Part shown: positions 31,222-44,000 of the stretch, piece after piece
Numbering within the stretch: the first letter of the stretch is position 1
Layout of the letters: each line of letters begins with the position of its first letter
NCBI GenBank assembly: GCA_905221605.1
Contig: CAJNDS010000747.1
Coordinates: forward strand, 1 to 64,000
Origin: Symbiodinium natans
Taxonomy: Eukaryota > Sar > Dinophyceae > Suessiales > Symbiodiniaceae
DNA length: 64,000 nt
Reading direction: 5' to 3'
Translations under genes and position numbers: made by a program
The notes under the pieces: generated by a model
Told to the model about the DNA's origin: nothing
Databases searched by the model: none
Seen by the model: the letters and a program-made list of their open reading frames with translations, nothing else

Positions 31222-31978
31222 TCAAGCTCCGTCCGGGAGGTAAAGAAAAAGAAGAAGGACCTTCGTCTTCGTTGCTGTCTCAGTTTATAGCAATGTCCAG
31301 CAGTCTGCATGTGGGAGTCATGGCGGGACAGGACAAGAAGAAGAAGGACAAGAAGGCCACTCGGGCAAAGGGGAATCTTGAGCATCTTGAGGTTGATGCT
31401 CAGATGAAAGTTGTATCATGCTCCTGTGCAATACGCCTGCGTAGCCAGACACGCTGCCCTGGAACGCTTGCGAGCCGAGTATGCATCTCTTCAGGAGAAG
31501 AAGAAGGCTTCCCTGAAGCAGCTGTGTCTTGCACTTGATTTGGAGATGATGTGTGCTTTCCACAGGCCAAGAAAGAGAAGAAGGCCAAAAAGAGCAAGAA
31601 GGCTTCATCGGAGATTGGCCTGGGCTCTCGTTTCTTGAGGGTCAGTGCTCCAGGCCAAGAAAAGGAAACGAAGCCCGAGCTACAGCGAGTACAGCCCATC
31701 CAGCTTGGTTTTCACGTGACGATTCTTGGCGAAGTGCCTTGCGTCTTGCATGCGCCCAGATGTGGCACAGGCGATAGCCGGGACAGTCGCGATGACTCCC
31801 GCAGTCGCAGCCGCAGCTCGTGACTGAGTGTGCATCGCGGCACAGAATTTGAAAGAATGTGAAAGGATGTGAAAGAATATGAAAGAATGTGAAAAAGCAT
31901 CCGGAGCTTCCGCAGGCCGTGGTCGGGGCCGGTCTCCACCACGACGGTCCCCGCCGAGGCTTCAGCAGAGTCTGTCAT
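31222..31978 (+). CDS. Lysine- and RS-rich protein, several small exons
   Basis: Plus-strand segments in different frames, separated by short intron-like gaps, share one composition: MAGQDKKKKDKKATRAK (about 31321-31371), ARHAALERLRAEYASLQEKK (31443-31502), AKKEKKAKKSKKASSE (31565-31612), AKKRKRSPSYSEYSPSS (31663-31713), DSRDSRDDSRSRSRSS (about 31775-31822) and ASAGRGRGRSPPRRSPPR (about 31907-31960). Lys blocks followed by RS/RG dipeptides are typical of splicing or RNA-binding factors, but no folded domain is visible. Its introns would be under 100 bp. It could be an independent gene or the N-terminal part of the helicase gene that follows. Between 31850 and 31893 a (GTGAAAGAAT)n minisatellite occupies a presumed intron. 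Exon limits are approximate. Confidence 0.55.
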
Positions 31979-32084
31979 GACCGTTGTGAGTCGAGTCGTC
32001 GAAGGATGTGACAATACTCTCCGTGGCAGTGGTAGTAACTGGTAGCAGTGTCAATGACCGCAGTGGAATAGAAACCTGAAGGTA

Positions 32085-32162
32085 TGCGGCCCCAGGTGGT
32101 GGCGGCGGGTACGGAAACTACAGTGGGGGGCGCGGCGGCTACAATGGGCGCAGCTGGCATGT
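32085..32162 (+). CDS. Gly-rich RGG-type exon, probable helicase N-terminus
   Basis: One frame reads APGGGGGYGNYSGGRGGYNG followed by RSW. Such Gly/Tyr/Arg repeats are common at the ends of DBP2/DDX5-type DEAD-box helicases and bind RNA. It lies about 700 bp before the first helicase core exon on the same strand. Its membership in that gene is inferred from position and composition. Confidence 0.45.
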
Positions 32163-32871
32163 GTCGGTCGTATCGGGATATTCTTGCTGTCGTGTCAGAG
32201 TCCAGCAGCAATGCAGGGGCGCGAGGCCTGCCCGCAGCCGCAGCAGGACAGCTTCATGTTAATCATAATCTACTCCAACGGATGCTGTGCGTTCTCAAGC
32301 CAAAACCTTCTCTTGCGTGCAGGAGTCCTGCCTGGGCTGTGCCAGTCAGGAGCTCAGAGTCCCAGCTTGAACTCTCAACATGCGGAGTGGAACCTGGCAC
32401 GTAGATGTTCCTGAATGCTGAAGTTCACTCAAGGCCCCTCGTTCACCAATGAAGCTTCCGGAAGGCACGGTACGGTAAGGCATAAAAGCAGCTGAAGGAA
32501 CCGCATGGAACCGCATGGAGCCGCATGGAACCGCCATGCATTGCCTCACTTTGTGCAAGGCCGGCCCCTGACCTTGGCAGAGGCCTGCGAGGCGGGGAGA
32601 CTTGCGGCCCATGTGTAGAAGCTGAGATAGTGGAGGGGGTCAAAAGCCCCACGAACGAGGCAGCTGGTCGCGGCGTGACGACCGGCCAGACAGCTCAAGA
32701 TGATGAAGTGCAAGTTCTAGATCCAGACGAGGACAAGCTTCTGAGGGGCAGGGAGGGTGTACAAGTGCAAAAGTCGATGATGTTGCAGAAGAGCCTGCCT
32801 GCGAGTCCGTGCCAGGCTCCTGTCAAAGCTGAGAAGCGGGAGCCTAAGCTTTCTCAGAGACTTCGCATATC

Positions 32872-35800
32872 GTGGAATGTGGAGACAGGTTCTCGTCCTT
32901 CGATGATGCAGACGAGTTTCCGAGAGAAATCCGGGAAGAACTCAAGCCATGCTGGGCATGCTTGAGCCACACTCCACGACGCTTTGGACGACTTGATTCG
33001 GTTTGCATCTGGATGCCCAAGCATGGCAGGAGTGCCGGCTTTCCTGCACCATCACAGATTCAGGCTGGCAGTCACAGTGCGGGGAGTCGGGAATCTTGCC
33101 TAGCTGTCGATAAACCACTGCTGGTCCCAGTTCCAACCCTCTCTCCATGCGAGCTTTCCATACAAAGCCTGGCATTCTTATTGATGCGGACATTGTGTGG
33201 CTGATGGTGAGTTGTTCTATAATGCTGTGGAAGGGGTCTTCGGACAAGCGTGAATGCAGAAACACCCGGGCACACAGGGCAGGCATCTCTCATGCTCGGT
33301 TCCAAACGGCCACGAGTCTTTAGAAACCTCAGGGTTACCGTGCTTTTGCAAGAAGATCCCTTCAAGAGGGCTCAGCTCCCGAAGCCCTGAAGATCCCTCG
33401 GAGGTTCTAGGCCCCCTTGCCTGCCAAAGAGGATGCTTCCATGACTCCACCAAACCAGACGAGCTCACCTGACTGTTCTGAGCAGACCGAGGATTCAAAC
33501 AGCAATTGACGAGTTCAAATTATTTCCGCCCCGAGCACCTGCATGTTTTGCATGGTAAATCTTGCAGTTTCATCTTTGCGTTGTCTTCCGACTTTCGCCA
33601 GTAAAAATCTGATCAGTGCTTGCGAGTCTTTCTCGCTTTGAGCCAAACGTGGACTTGACAGAGCTTTACGTTTGCTGGTGAGATGATGAGTGGTCGGGCA
33701 AGTCGGGCAAGTCGAGTGGGATGGTTGTAAGATCTTGGTCTGGTCTTCACACCTAGGCGAGTCCGCGGCATGATGTAGCAGGATGTGGCCAATCGATTAG
33801 GTCATGTTTGCACCCCCTGTGCCGTGAGGCGTACACCTGGCCGCTTGGTTTGCGAGGCAAGGACATCATCGGCCGGGCGCCATATCGCGCACAGCATGCA
33901 TTTAGCCGCATTCTTTCCAATTCGGGTAAGGTATTGCCGCAACAGGCAGTGGAAAGACTTTGGCACAGCACTCGGAAGTTTTGAAGCACCCTCCGGACAT
34001 CACTGCAGGGAAAGGCCCCAGACATCCCCTACACCTGTGACAAGTGTGTATGGTCAGGCATTCCTGCTGCCGGCTTTCGCTCAGATGATGGAAGAGGCTG
34101 TCTTAATGGCCGCAAGTCTTAGTTTGAATTCAGAATGTTGTCTCTACAGCTGGTTGAAATCATAAACAAGTTTTGCCACAGAACCACCGTCCGGAGCGAG
34201 ATGGTGCTGGCGCTCTTGTGATGTCGCCAACGATCGGCACCCAGAAATCAGATTTGCAAGGTAGGGGGTCAAGTTTCAGGACCGAACCATGTGGCTTAGT
34301 AAGTTTTGCAAAACAGGCTGGCATAGAGACCGGGGACACCGCAGACAGAGTAATTTGCGAATCGCCTTCTGGCAAAAGCCGTGACCGCGACTTAAGGCGA
34401 GAGCTGGCGCAGCAGACAGAAGCCGAGGCAGCGGAGCTTTGCGCCAAGCCCTCACTGGGCACATGACCTGCATGTTGTGCTCGCACCAGGCCCAGCGGTT
34501 TGGGAAGTGCCTGGGCTTCCGGTGTGTCGCCATGTGACCTGCGATGCCGAAGATCCAGCTCAGAAAGGGATTCTGCACAATTCACAGCCTAAGCAGCTAC
34601 AAGAAGCGCCGTGCCATTCTCAATACTTCAGTGTCCATGGTCGGCCTCACAGCCTTTGCTCTGTGAACTCTTGTTGTTATTTTCTTAGTTGGACGTCCAC
34701 AGCTGCATTGAAAGCTGTGGAACCAGTTGGATTTCGCAGCTTTGCCACTTTTGGACGTGGTTGGCATGTTGTTCTTGCTTGTTCTGCGACACGACTCACA
34801 GCAATTCTTCGCAAGGGATGAACCGCACGGGGTACTGTAGGAGCTGGGAATACCATGCGGCCTGTGAATTCACCTTCAGGTACGGTGGCGCGCCGAAGGG
34901 CGACCAAATGGCCAGATATCGGCAGGGCTGCCAGCGAAAACCTCAGAGAGTTTCACAAGTTCCTCATGATTAGCGACGGGACCTGGTTGAACAAAGCTCT
35001 CATGTCAAAAAAATTGACTTCTTCAAGGATGCAAAAAACCCTCAAGAGCACCGAACCTTTGCCTGTGCACGGAGGGGGGGGGGGCTCGCGGATTGGAAGA
35101 TGACGATGGTGGTAGCCCCGAGGGCCAGAAGAGCTGAATCTCCTTTAAGTCAAGCGGATGTCGCAGAAATATGACAGAGTCAACAATGATGGAGGCAGTG
35201 GCCAGACGGATGTTGCCTAAAACTATTCCAAAGGTGCCTGCCCTGTGCACACGGCAAATCGGACACCTACCTTTTCCCTCCCTGGGAGAGTCTCGAAACC
35301 AAATAAAGGAACCAATTTTTGAAGAATCGGATATTGGAACTTTGCATACAGTAGCTGGCAGAATCCCAATATGGAGCAAACCCCTACAGACAGAAACGCT
35401 TGACCAGAGCGATCGGGGAGCTAACGCGGCAGAAGAGTTCTTGTGGGGACGAGGGTTTTCAACCCTGCCCAAGAGCGGCCATGACGATGCTAGCCATCTT
35501 CCCTTCTCGCTTGTTGCAATGTTGCTTGTTTTCACAACGACATGGCTTTGGAGTTGCTTCCTCTCTCGCTCTCTCTTTCTTCTTCTCCTCTTTTTCCCTT
35601 CTCTCCCTCCCGGCACGCAACACTTTGAATGTTGCTGCTGTGGGAGTGTGGTCAGCTGGAGATGCCAGGTCAAGACATACTGTGCACATGACTTTGCGTT
35701 GCGAATTTCTGAAGCGGACACACATCCGTCACATCCGCTGACTCTCCTGCAAGCTCCCTGAACAACAAAGTGCATTCAACGAATCTGTCTCAGATGTCTT

Positions 35801-38800
35801 AGAATGCTCTCCTGCGAGGGCAGGAGGGTAAAGAAACAGTTGGCAAAGACAAGCTTCAGAGCGCCAGGGAGCAGATTTCGCAAGATGTTTCTTTTTCTCA
35901 ACATCTTTGTATTCTGTTTTTCGAGTTCTGCTGCTTGCTCCCTCCGTGCAGTACTATCGTGGCCTGCCCTGGGCGCCTCAACGACTTCTTAGAGGGCGGA
36001 CAGGCTGGGGCCTAAGATGTGCCAAGGCTTTCGCTTTCTCTCCTTCAGTCTTCCAATCCCAGTGTGCTGTTGTGTAGGTCCGCTTGGATGGAGTCTTGAA
36101 GCTTGTGCTGGATGAGGCGATTGCAAAGTCTTGCAAGAACCGTGCACTTGATGGAAGTCAGGGTGGCAAGATGTAGGAAGAGGTTATACTGCGTCAGCAA
36201 ATGCCGCCCACTAGGTTGGCGTAAGATCCATAACAAGAGAGAAGAGAGAGATGCACCGAAATCAAGCATCCCTTTGTTGCAGGTGGCTTGCTTGTTGGAT
36301 CTTGGACATGGCTTGTTGCGCAGGCTGATCGCATGCTGGACATGGGCTTTGAGCCGCAGATCCGCAAGATCTTGGCCAGGGTGCATCAACTCAGATTCCG
36401 ATCCCGGTAGCTGGCTTCGCAAGCCCGGACTTTCTGATAAACGCATGAGCTTGGGACCTTCTGACTTCTGACAGCTTCCGCGCAAGCGGCACACGCTCTT
36501 CTTCACGGCAACCTGGCCGAAAGAAGTCCGGGTCTTAGGGCTGACCGGCTGCCCCTGAATGTGAATGCATGGTCCCAATCACCACAGTGCCGGCTACTTG
36601 AGAAGTTACAGGTCAGGAAGCTGGCAAGTGAGATCCTGAACAGGCAGGTGTTTGTGCTCTTGTTTCCTGACGTCGGCTTTTTGCTACCGAGAGAATAGAT
36701 GGCAGGCCTTACAAGGTCATGATTGGAAACCGGGAAGTCTTGAAGGGCAACCAGGCCCTTGTCCAAGTGTTGTGTGCCAGCCCTACTTCCCGCATCCGAC
36801 CTGTCTTAGGACATCACCCAGATCGTGAAGTGCATGGATGCCTTCAACAAGAATCGAGAGATCGTGAACACCCTCCGCGAGGTTCCGCCCCACGAGGGGC
36901 CAAAGTATCAATTACAGCCACGCCGCAGTCAAGTTGGTCAAGACGGCGGAAGAGCTCCTCTGCCTTGCTGTTGATTTGAGAGTGTCATGCTAGTGCAGCT
37001 GCAGGCTGGCTTGACAAATCCCAGTGCGAGTGGGAAGGCCAGGTGCGGATGTTCTTGCAGGGTCTTTCCGGGATGCATTGTAGTTTCTCGACTTGTAGGG
37101 CTGTTGAAGCCTGCCACGGCCGTGTGAATCCTCAGCTGAGGTGCCTTAGCCGGTTGTTGTCAGTTGTGCAAGGAGGCGCAGTAAAGAGCCAGTTCGGCAA
37201 AACGATTTCTAGGTTGAAAATCCAGTCATGTGCCCATATTGTACCGTGCAGAAAACTCGAGAATCGTGCAAGAGGGCTTACGGGCTGGACGTCGAGTTGG
37301 TAAACACTGGGTGAAGTTCCCCCAAGCAGTTCCCCCAAGCCCATTGCTGATTCTTGCGAGGCCCTTGTCTTTTGCAACACGAAGCGGATGTGCGAAAACC
37401 TCTCCAACGACCTGCACCGCCAAGGCGGCCTGTTGAATCCAGTATTGAGAAGAAGCCAGCTGCGTCCGAATGCATGCCTTCATGAAGATCTGTTGCGTTA
37501 GCTTGAGCACGTGGAATCTCGTCTTGGAAATCTCTGCCGGGCGAATGTTAGCCGTGAGGCCTGCCGTGTACTTCCATCCATGGAGATAAGGACGACGTTG
37601 ATTTGCCCTGGCTGCCTTGGTAGCCCAGTGGTACCCTTTACCCTTTTTTTGGTTCTGGTTTCCCTTATAAAGTAACAAACCCCAAAAAGGGTGCCCTCAT
37701 TGTAATATGGTCACTGGGCTGCGGAGCTGCTTTCCAGCCTAGCATCGACAAGTTCGGGCATCGACAAGTTTGGGCGCAATGGTTCACAGGACCAGCGCCA
37801 GCGCGAAGATGCCCTGCATGGCCTGAAATCAGGCCGGTACAAAGCCCCGGGCTCATGAATGATCCTGATACTCCAGCTATTGTTCCTCCATGGTTGCAAC
37901 GCAGTGGCTTCCACATGCCGAGTTAGCACTGCAGCTTTGTAAATGGCCGGCCTCCGCATTGTGTGGGAGCAAGGTCTTAGTTGCAACGGACGTGGCAGCA
38001 CGCGGTCTGGACATCAAGGGAGTTGTGCGGACCTCATCTTATGCTGGAGCTTGACTTGTGGCTTTCTCGTGGCTTTCTCGTGGCTTGGTTGTGTCCGTTG
38101 TGGTCTGTTGTGGTCCGTTGTGGTCCGTTGTGGTCCGTTGTGGTCCGTTGTCTCTTTGTCTTTGCCCTCTCGGCCTCCTGTCGGCCTCTGATCTGATCTG
38201 TGCAGCGAAGGGGATGGTCATCAACTTTGACCCGGCAAACAACACGGAGGAGCGGTGACATGTGTGATGATGGTAAACCGTAGGGTATGTGCATGGTAAC
38301 TCTGTAGCCAGCAGTTTCTTTGGTTGTTGGCTGTATGCGATGGACAGGACTATGTTCACCGCATTGGGCGCACTGGCCGTGCTGGAGCGCCGGAAGCCCA
38401 GTGCAGCACGCTTGGGCCGACGTCCCTCCCTTGCAGCTCAAAATCGGTCTCCCAGGAAAGGCTATGCCATCACCTTCATGACCGGCCGCTTCCTTAGCCC
38501 CTCTGTTTACAGGCAGGAAGCAGCTCGGTTTGTGCAACGACTCGGCACCCTCTTCCACGTTGGGGTTAGAGGCCTTTAAGCTTGCCGGTCCGCATGCGCA
38601 CGGCAGTTGTACCAAAGAGCCCAGAATCTGTCGAAGTCTCAAGCGCTGTATGCGCTGTGGGAGTTTTCCAAGGTCAGGATGCATCCAAAGCCCGTGGAAT
38701 CATGGAGGTCATGCAGCGGACGAATCAGGACCTCACCTGTGTCGGGATCAGGGTCAGTCGGATTGCACGGCGAGCTTCCCTCCTAGATTGAAGGATGCTG

Positions 38801-38955
38801 CACGTCTTGGCTAGTTCATGAGAAGCAAGCATTCCAAGCTGGTGGCCATGGAGAGCCATGCAGAAATCAATGCTTGACAATCACGCACGAGAACCTTATC
38901 GGGAATAGGAGATCAGCCCGGACCTGATGAAGATGGCGGGCCAGGGGCTGAGGGT
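32872..38955 (+). CDS. DEAD-box ATP-dependent RNA helicase, ~20 exons
   Basis: Core motifs appear in order across small exons: FPREIREEL (ends 32945); Q motif AGFPAPSQIQ (33030-33063); YTWPLGLRGKDIIG (33829-33871); motif I ATGSGKTL (33931-33962); AFLLPAFAQMMEE (34058-34096); GALVMSPT (34182-34231); RELAQQTEAEAAEL (from 34397); FGKCLGFRCVAM (34496-34533); YGGAPKGDQM (from 34880); IVACPGRLNDFLEGG (from 35952); ADRMLDMGFEPQIRKIL (from 36324); HTLFFTATWPKEVR (from 36475); VMIGNREVLKGNQ (about 36715); DITQIVKCMDAFNKN (about 36803); FCNTKRMCENLSNDL (about 37370); IHGDK (about 37565); QREDALHGLKSG (about 37785); LVATDVAARGLDIKGV (about 37976); VINFDPANNTEE (about 38217); YVHRIGRTGRAG (about 38350); ARGIMEVMQRTNQDL (about 38685); and a possible tail at 38910. 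It unwinds RNA in the nucleus or cytoplasm. Several introns use GC or GA donors. Motif II is not cleanly resolved. Confidence 0.9.
37622..37712. repeat. Short repeat in a helicase intron
   Basis: It lies between the helicase exons IHGDK and QREDALHGLKSG. It pairs TGGTACCCTTTACCC with CCCCAAAAAGGGTGCCCT and resembles 62840-62905, suggesting a mobile intronic unit. Confidence 0.5.
38088..38148. repeat. 10-bp minisatellite in a helicase intron
   Basis: TGTGGTCCGT repeats about five times in tandem between the exon ending near 38030 and the one starting near 38212. It reads as intronic. Confidence 0.8.
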
Positions 38956-39338
38956 TACATGCTGCGGCATGAGCTGTCGTTGCCGTGCGCTTTGCGCACA
39001 CTTGCCAGGCTGCCACGAAGCGAATGAACTGTCAACTCAGCAGGTACATTCTGGCAAAATCTTGGCTGCCCACTGTGAACACGAACTGGAGTTAGATATT
39101 CGGATTGGGCTGAGAAACCAAGTCCACGGCGAACTCAGCCACCAAGTGGACCTCAAAGCTGTGCTCGTGGAACACCCATGTGCTTGAGGTTCGGCTCCAC
39201 CGCCAGGAGGCCGAGTTGGTAAAGCTGGGAGGTTGCTTGGGCGAAGTCCGGTTCACAGCTTCGAGTTCAGACATGGGCAGCTCAGCGAAGCAGCCACCAA
39301 GCGCATGCGACAGACAGGCAGGCAGGCAGGCATGCAGC

Positions 39339-39339
<1 letters not shown>

Positions 39340-39375
<36 letters not shown>
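39340..39375. repeat. (CA)n microsatellite
   Basis: Eighteen uninterrupted CA units, preceded by a short GGCA repeat (39317-39331). No frame of interest crosses it. Confidence 0.95.
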
Positions 39376-39379
<4 letters not shown>

Positions 39380-39585
39380 ACACGGAGCTTTGAAGCGCTT
39401 CGGCCCCCCTCCGCCCCTCACCCCCCGACGATGCGTTTGAAGAGCAGGTAACCGCATGCGTGGCGCCCGAGGAGCGGGGTATCTGATGCTTACTGTACAA
39501 CAATCTTATAAACACAAATATTCATATATATATATATGACACCACATGATCTTGTACTATACCTTACGAACTGTATTTCACTATC

Positions 39586-40011
39586 ATGATAGTCTGTTGT
39601 ACTGCCTCATTTGTTTGTAATGTCGGAGCTCGGGCCAAGCTTTGCGGACAAGCTGGAAGGAGGTGGAGGCCGAGGAGGGAGGCGGAGCCCAAGCTTCTAA
39701 GTGAGTCCAAGGATCGCTTGCGCTTGCATCGATGGAGCTTGAAAAATGGGAGCTGGTATGGGCGGTCAAAGCTGGAGACTGACTTGTACAAGGACATTTG
39801 GCGGTTTGTGAAGTCGTCAGCCTTCGCTATACAATGCAAGCATGAAGGCCTTGAGGAGATGCTTGCGGTCTGCTTGCCACATCTCTGGTGCCCGGGCTGG
39901 CTGTTGGCTTCTTTGCGGAGAAAGGCTCTTCTTCCGAACTTGCCATATGAAAGAGAACGAGTGAATGGCAAAAGTTGGCTTCGTGCTTGGCACGCGATTT
40001 TTCTTGGGTAA
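39586..40011 (+). CDS. Unassigned 141-codon open stretch
   Basis: The later half reads like protein (LETDLYKDIWRFVKSSAFAI and LPHLWCPGWLLASLRRKALL), but the minus strand is open for 182 codons over the same bases. No family recognised; no partner exons identified. Kept as a candidate only. Confidence 0.25.
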   Translation: MIVCCTASFVCNVGARAKLCGQAGRRWRPRREAEPKLLSESKDRLRLHRWSLKNGSWYGRSKLETDLYKDIWRFVKSSAFAIQCKHEGLEEMLAVCLPHLWCPGWLLASLRRKALLPNLPYERERVNGKSWLRAWHAIFLG

Positions 40012-41047
40012 AAACTCTCCCTAGAGTTCCAGCAGCTCACAGGAGGACCACGCAACTCTCGTGGGAGGAAAGAGATAGAGCCCTGCTCTGCGGGTTCCAT
40101 TGACGGCTCCACACCTGTGAGGTTGTTAGTTTTGCAGCGCTAATGTTTAGAGTAGAGGGACCAAAGTGCATTAAACAGTTGATTGAGAGATGGCTTGGGT
40201 TGACAAATCAAAAAATGAAGAGCAAAAGGGGAAAGCGCAGAAATCGCTCGCCAAACAGCTCCAGAAAGAGTGGCTGAGGCTGGAGTATCTTTATGTAGCT
40301 TTGCATAACACAGAGTGTGAAGGGGGATTCTAAGTGCCGAGGAAGACTTGTCATGTGCTCTACGAGGATCTTACGATGTTTATGGGGAGGCCCAAGTCTC
40401 CCCGTATCTATCGCATTCCTTTTTGTTTTGTTCCTCCCACCCTACCCTGAGCGTGTTCGGGTTCTCGGGTCATTGGCTTCAAAAACCGTCTTCGTGAAGG
40501 GGGGTATGTCGTGGGCTGCTGGGTCTCCCCATGTCCCATCGTCTGTTGACGTTGGGGCCAGGGCTGCATCAAATTCCTCTCTACATTAATCGGTCAGTTC
40601 AGTCTCACGCTGCATCACCAAGAAGAGATCTTGAGGACATCTTAAGCGGCCATTCCGCTTCGTTTGTTGCGTTGGCATGCATGATTTCGGCCCAAGCATT
40701 CGGCTCAACTCTGGTGCATCCTGCTTCGGATGACCATCGGTACCCTGCTGCAGTTAGGTTATTGTTCATCTGATCATCATTGAGCACGTGCTCTGCCTCT
40801 TGTGTATTGGGCGTGCAGATGTGTGTGTGGCTCAATTTCATCATCAGGCTGGCTCAGCCCGTGCATGTGGTCATGAAGATTTACTTGAGACCGCATGCGG
40901 CTTGGAGTGGCTAGTGCTGTACATCTGGCGAGTCCCATGCTCTTTGTCGATGTCGTCTCAGTTGTTTACAAAGATGGCCCAGGCCCGAATCCAAATCCCG
41001 AAAGGACTGCCTGGCCTTCCATGCCACAACGCAGCCGACTATTGCTA
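40012..41047. other. Intergenic, nothing recognised
   Basis: Short frames only. It holds the upstream region of the Ubl-PP2C gene; no promoter motif is distinctive. Confidence 0.5.
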
Positions 41048-44000
41048 ATGGCCTGGCTTCACATCGCATGTCAGGAGGACGTGGAAGTTGACTTGAACCC
41101 AGATGAGCTGATAGAAAGCCTCCGCAAGAAGGTTCAGGCAAGCCCGTCCCTGCAGATCGGGTCTCTGCATGCCAGGCTTCTGCCCTTGTCTGTTGCCAGG
41201 AGAAGACCGGTCTTGACTGCTACAAGACCCAACCTTAGAAGCGCGTCGAATGGAATGAGACCTCCATGACGGCTACAGAGCTGTTGGCTGATGTTGGTTG
41301 ATGTTGGGATGGAATGCCTGCTTCGCAATGCCAAGCATACAGTAGGAGTCCTGCATGACATCAGGACGCTTCAAGCATCTTCACTGACACAGACGTTGTT
41401 TTTTCTCTTTCAGGTTGAAATATCAGGGTAAAACCCTCAAAGACGATGAGACGCTGCGTCAGCACAAGGTGGAGGAAGGCAGCTTGCGCATGTTCTCTCC
41501 GAACCCAGCGGAACATTGCGGCACATTGCGGGCTTTTCCACGATGGAGGTGTCACAATCATGACAGAGCCCGAGTTCCACGGCCAGTACCTGCCCATGGG
41601 AGCCCGGCTCTTAAAAGCACCGGGAGCCTTAGGCGTTCGTAGATTCGTAGTTTCCCACAAGCCCCTTGTAGGTTCAACCTTCGATGGAGAAGAGGAAAGC
41701 CGAAGAGGACCGGGACCCAACGGAGCAAGGTCTAGCGGTTAGAGGGTGTCTTTCCGAGTCTCCATTTGACTTCACAAGGAGTTGGACAAGGTTGTCGAGC
41801 TGGCACCGGAGGCAGATCCTCACAAGTTGTTGTGGGGTTTGCACATCACGGTATGTCCTGCCTGAGTAGATAACGGGAGACTTGAAGGTCAAGAAAGCAG
41901 CCACCGTCGCAGCGGCAGAGAACATCACCCAAGCCGAGGCATTCGTCCCAATAGTTTTTTCCCAACGTACTTGTGGCTACATTTCGCATTGAGGTAGCTT
42001 GGTGCGGCATTCGTGCCGGTGCATATGGCGAGAAAGGGATGCGAAGACAGATGGAGGATGAGACAGTGATCTGCGCATCGCTCTGCGATCTGTCCAGCGC
42101 TCAGCTGGGGTTGAAGACGGGTATGAGCCGGCAAACTTTCTCTTCCCGAGCCCAGGGTGCCTCAGCTCTCCGCGGAGCGGAACTTCGCGCTGTTTGGGAT
42201 ATTCGATGGCCACGGCGGCAAGCAGGCAGACACTTGGTGACATTGCATCCTGATCCGAGTATATCTGTCGGTTCTTTCAAGTCAGATTCGTGTCACCCAT
42301 CAATTCCTCCCAACAAGTTCCCTCCAAATGCAGATTCTTGGCAGGTGGCAGAATTTGTTCGGACTTATCTAGCTCCAGAGCCGTGCTCTAAGTTGTTGCC
42401 ATGCAGGCGGATTGTGTGCTGTACTCGGTTGGTGAGATACCTCTGCCCAGAGGTTGGCCAGCGCGTATGCCAATGACGAGCCCAAGCAGGGTTGTTTCCC
42501 AGTGAAGAGTCTTTCACGAGGGTTCGGTGGTGAGTTCTGAGATTTTCTGCTCATCTTCTCGGCATGTTCTGAGCCCCAGGTCCGATTTCGGACAAGAGGC
42601 TCATGAAGGTCACGGAGGCTTGAGTTGCCCGTGCTACTTTCTGCACTCCATTTGCACGCCTGGGGGCTGGGACAGAAAGATCGCAGGCTGTGTTTCAGCG
42701 CATGGACGCGCGGATCGCGACAGAGCTAGCAGGCATGGGCTTTTTGTCCACGAACATAGGGGACCCCTAATGTACATCCCCAAATAGTCGATTTTTCCCT
42801 TGTAGTAAGGACCCCAAGAAGGTACCCCTAACTTTGCAAACCCCCACGTAGAGAACTGCTCCGATAAAGCACGGCTGCACGGCCTCGAAGATTTGGAGAG
42901 GTGCCTATGATGGATGCACAGCAAATGTGGCTTTGGCCCCAGGGAGACAAATTGTTGGAGTGCCGTGACCTTCGGCTGTTCGACTGCAGGTTTTAGCTAA
43001 TGCGGACAAGATGATTTCTATCAATCTTGGTGATAGCACCTTGGCACTTTGGGAAGGAACCAGGTAGGCCCAGGCTTTGATCCTTAAATAAGGGGATAAG
43101 ACAGAAGCGTGTTTTGCATCAGGTATGGCTTATTTGTGCCGTCGGAAGGATGTTGATGACCAGGAGGACTCACGTTTATGAACCGGGGGGAGAGTCTGCC
43201 TCATCCCTGTGACCTGCAGGACACGCTCTGCATCCCCCTACAGCAGCGGCAGCACAAGTGCCGGAGTAGTACTTGAGACCCATGTTGAAGTTGCTGCGAT
43301 GAATCATTGCATTGCAGAGGCATGAGGTAGATACCAGCGTGCTGCAGCTTGACATGTGAGACAAGAGGTGCTGGATGATGAAGGAGAAAGAGCGCATCCT
43401 GAGGTTCACAACACCCCTTCACCCTCCAACATCTTTTAAAAGTATCTGCAGATAAAGTGGGTTGCCCTTCGCTGTGCCTCTGGGCTTGTGCTTGGAGGTC
43501 CGGCGGGGCTGTGGAGAACGGCCGCATCAATGGCATCCTGGAGGCCGAAGCCTCAGCTCGCAAAAGGATTTGCAGAGAGAAGCCTGTGGGGTTTCATGTG
43601 GATGAGATGCATGTTTTGCAAGATTCTTCCAGGGTTTGCTGCCGTGTTTTGTGTCCAACTTCTCACAAGGTCTCCCGTGCCTTTGGCGATTTGACGCTGA
43701 AGAAGTTTGGAGTGCTGTGCACGTTGGGGGCCTCATGGAATGCCACTTTCAGCGCTTTTTTTGCTTCACTGCGATGAGACTCTCTTTTTTTAGCCCCAAC
43801 GTGTATCGAGAACAACTTTCAAGGCCTGAGTACATGAAGTTCCAGATGGACAGGGAGAAGGACCGAGTTTTGGCATGCCTCGGTGGTCCGCAGTTTCTGC
43901 ACTTTCTTGCCTGTCCTACCTGCGACACCTTTGGCCTGAGCGATTCCGGTGTGTCACAGGACCGCTTTGTCATTCTGGCTTGTGATGGCCTTGCTGACAC

